A stretch of 64,000 bases of DNA from Hyphomicrobiales bacterium. GTDB lineage: Bacteria; Pseudomonadota; Alphaproteobacteria; Rhizobiales; Rhizobiaceae. The stretch lies in the NCBI GenBank assembly GCA_900471525.1, contig UCEZ01000051.1:1-64000 (forward strand). The letters are read 5' to 3'. The notes under the pieces are model-generated. The model was given only the letters and a program-made list of their open reading frames with translations, was not told where the DNA came from and did not search any database. Both the position numbers and the translations under genes were made by a program. Positions 62,420 to 64,000 of this stretch are shown here, piece after piece (position 1 is the first letter of the stretch; each line of letters starts with the position of its first letter).

Positions 62420-64000
62420 ATGAGCGCTATTCAGAATGAGCGAGAGCTTCAGGATAATTCTTATGCGGTGGAGTTCCGCGGAGTAACGAAGAAGTTCGGC
62501 TCAGTTGTCGCGAACGACGATGTAACCTTCGGTGTCCGCAAAGGTACAATCCACGGCATTATCGGAGAGAATGGCGCCGGCAAGTCGACGCTAATGAGTA
62601 TTCTGTTCGGGCTTTATCACCCGGAGCAGGGCGAAATACTCCTCAGTGGGGCCTTGTCGAAAATCAAGACCCCGTCAACCGCTATACGTGCCGGGATTGG
62701 GATGGTCCACCAGCACTTTATGCTCGTCGAGCGCATGACGGCGTTGCAGAATGTCGTCCTCGGCACAGAGGAAGGATATTGGCTCAAAGGCGGCACTGGG
62801 AATGTGGCGTCGAAAGTAAAAGAGATCCAAAATCGATATGGCCTCCACTTTCCCCTGGACGCTGTGACCCGCGATCTTCCTGTCGGCGTCCAACAGCGCA
62901 TCGAAATCCTCAAAGCGCTCTACAGAGGCGCCGACGTTTTGATTCTAGATGAGCCGACGGGTGTTTTGACGCCGGGGGAGGTCCAGGACCTATTCAGGGT
63001 TTTCCAAGATCTGAGGGCGCAGGGAAAAACGGTGATTTTGATCACCCACAAACTGCAAGAAATCTTGTCGATCACCGATTCCGTCACCGTACTACGCCAG
63101 GGCAAGAGTGTCGGAACGTACGCTACGGCCGAAACCGACAGGATGATGTTAGCGACGTTAATGGTCGGGCGTCGGCCGAATGCGCCTCCTCAGGCGCGCG
63201 AGCCACGGAGGTCTGACATTCGGGTCGAGGTGTCCAATCTTGGCGTAAAAGACAATCTTTCTATTCAACGCGTATTCGATCTGAGTTTCCAAATTCATGC
63301 CGGCGAAGTGCTTGGCGTTGCCGGTGTTGCCGGAAATGGTCAATCAGAACTGTTGTCCGCGTTGGCTGGGCTTTCCCCGCCATCAACCGGCAAAATTCGA
63401 CTTGGAAACGTCGAAATTCTTCCCGACCATCCCACGCAACCCGAGACAATTCGAAAGAACGGCGTTGGACATGTCCCCGAGGACCGACATCGCCTTGGAA
63501 TGATGAAGCGCTGGACTGCGGCTGAGAACAGCATTCTCGGCCTCCACCGCTCTGACAGGATTGAGGGGGTCGGAAAACGCATCAAGCCGAGCAAGGTCGG
63601 CAACTGGTGCCGCGACCTGATGACGAAGCATGACGTTCGCCCGGCGAATCCCGATTTACGCTTTGGGCTCTTTTCAGGAGGAAACCAACAAAAGCTCGTA
63701 ATCGGCCGAGAAATTGCCCTCTCCCCCGACGTCCTGCTTATCGGCCAGCCAACACGCGGCGTCGATATTGGCGCCATCGAGAATATTCATGCTGCGCTAC
63801 TCGCAGAGCGCGACCGGGGAAAGTCAGTGCTTCTCGTGTCCGTGGAACTTGAAGAGGTTTTGGCACTCTCCGACAGAATCCTTGTGATGTTTGAAGGAAG
63901 ATCGATGGGCATCGTGGACCGCGCAGACGCCGACGAGAAACTGCTCGGCCTGATGATGGCCGGGCTTCCGCTGGCTGACGCGCTTAACGAAAAGAAGGTA
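62420..64000 (+). CDS. ABC transporter ATPase, double-domain (BMP/nucleoside type), runs off window
   Basis: The frame from ATG 62420 (GGGAG upstream) stays open for 527 codons to the end of the window. The first NBD has Walker A GENGAGKST, the Q-loop VHQHFML, a divergent signature VGVQQRIEI, and Walker B LILDEPT. The second NBD has a degenerate P-loop (GVAGNGQSE), signature FSGGNQQK and QPTRGVD, as in RbsA/YufO-type ATPases. It should energise uptake of the BMP ligand. Permease genes are expected beyond 64000. Confidence 0.9.
   Translation, partial: MSAIQNERELQDNSYAVEFRGVTKKFGSVVANDDVTFGVRKGTIHGIIGENGAGKSTLMSILFGLYHPEQGEILLSGALSKIKTPSTAIRAGIGMVHQHFMLVERMTALQNVVLGTEEGYWLKGGTGNVASKVKEIQNRYGLHFPLDAVTRDLPVGVQQRIEILKALYRGADVLILDEPTGVLTPGEVQDLFRVFQDLRAQGKTVILITHKLQEILSITDSVTVLRQGKSVGTYATAETDRMMLATLMVGRRPNAPPQAREPRRSDIRVEVSNLGVKDNLSIQRVFDLSFQIHAGEVLGVAGVAGNGQSELLSALAGLSPPSTGKIRLGNVEILPDHPTQPETIRKNGVGHVPEDRHRLGMMKRWTAAENSILGLHRSDRIEGVGKRIKPSKVGNWCRDLMTKHDVRPANPDLRFGLFSGGNQQKLVIGREIALSPDVLLIGQPTRGVDIGAIENIHAALLAERDRGKSVLLVSVELEEVLALSDRILVMFEGRSMGIVDRADADEKLLGLMMAGLPLADALNEKKV

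Noticed and set aside
1-64000. CRISPR arrays, tRNA or rRNA genes, insertion sequences
   Set aside because: I saw no regularly spaced repeats, no tRNA-like cloverleaf at gene borders, no rRNA blocks and no transposase motifs; short RNA genes could still be missed by eye.

Overview
The window reads as a large conjugative plasmid, or plasmid-derived region, of a Rhizobiales bacterium (Rhizobium/Agrobacterium group). The evidence is a Ti-type TraA relaxase facing traCDG across a Ti/Q-type oriT, small conserved rhizobial plasmid genes (DUF736, DUF1173, DUF1419, ArdC, DUF3991/Toprim), a VirB/AvhB-type mating-pair operon, and an AcdS of the rhizobial type with its Lrp-family regulator. No replication origin, rRNA, tRNA, CRISPR array or insertion sequence was recognised.

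Region 1 (about 500-16143, + strand) is an amino-sugar module: nagA (broken by a frameshift), an Eis-like acetyltransferase, an RpiR regulator, a remnant of a second nanE, a Gfo/Idh/MocA oxidoreductase, a complete ABC sugar importer, nagB, a nanE-nanK fusion, and a second complete ABC importer. Together they would import one or two amino-sugar compounds and convert N-acetylmannosamine via ManNAc-6-P and GlcNAc-6-P to fructose-6-P. The deacetylase step appears to be lost in this copy. nagA and the main operon share a promoter/operator motif.

Region 2 (16535-23774) is the DNA-processing part of conjugation: traA (-), oriT at about 21191-21218, then traC, traD, traG (+). The orientation of the oriT core predicts that the + strand is nicked after about 21217 and enters the recipient in the direction of increasing coordinates.

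Region 3 (23865-40465) is therefore the leading region. Ten of its fourteen genes lie on the - strand, so the incoming T-strand would be their template. They include an ArdC antirestriction protein, a ParB-like protein, a 1699-residue methyltransferase-helicase, a Toprim protein, small conserved proteins and an unexpected panD. Several are preceded by related GC-rich, hairpin-containing leaders, which makes them candidates for single-strand-active promoters such as Frpo of F. The + strand carries DUF1173, WGR, HU and an ATP-dependent DNA ligase.

Region 4 (40749-42655) is a hipBA toxin-antitoxin pair with four operator palindromes.

Region 5 (42757-53347) is a virB1-virB11 operon on the - strand with an EexN-like lipoprotein. 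It is headed by a Cys-rich exported protein and faces a small winged-helix regulator that resembles RctA by position and size.

Region 6 (53555-57645) holds an Lrp-family regulator, acdS (ACC deaminase) and a homodimeric E1-type 2-oxoacid dehydrogenase, a plausible route from ACC through 2-oxobutyrate to propionyl-CoA.

Region 7 (57841-64000) is a GntR-controlled module with an N,N-dimethylformamidase-large-subunit-like protein, a GntR/FCD regulator, a BMP-type binding protein and its ABC ATPase, which runs off the window end. Three copies of one 12-bp motif mark the upstream regions of its three transcription units.
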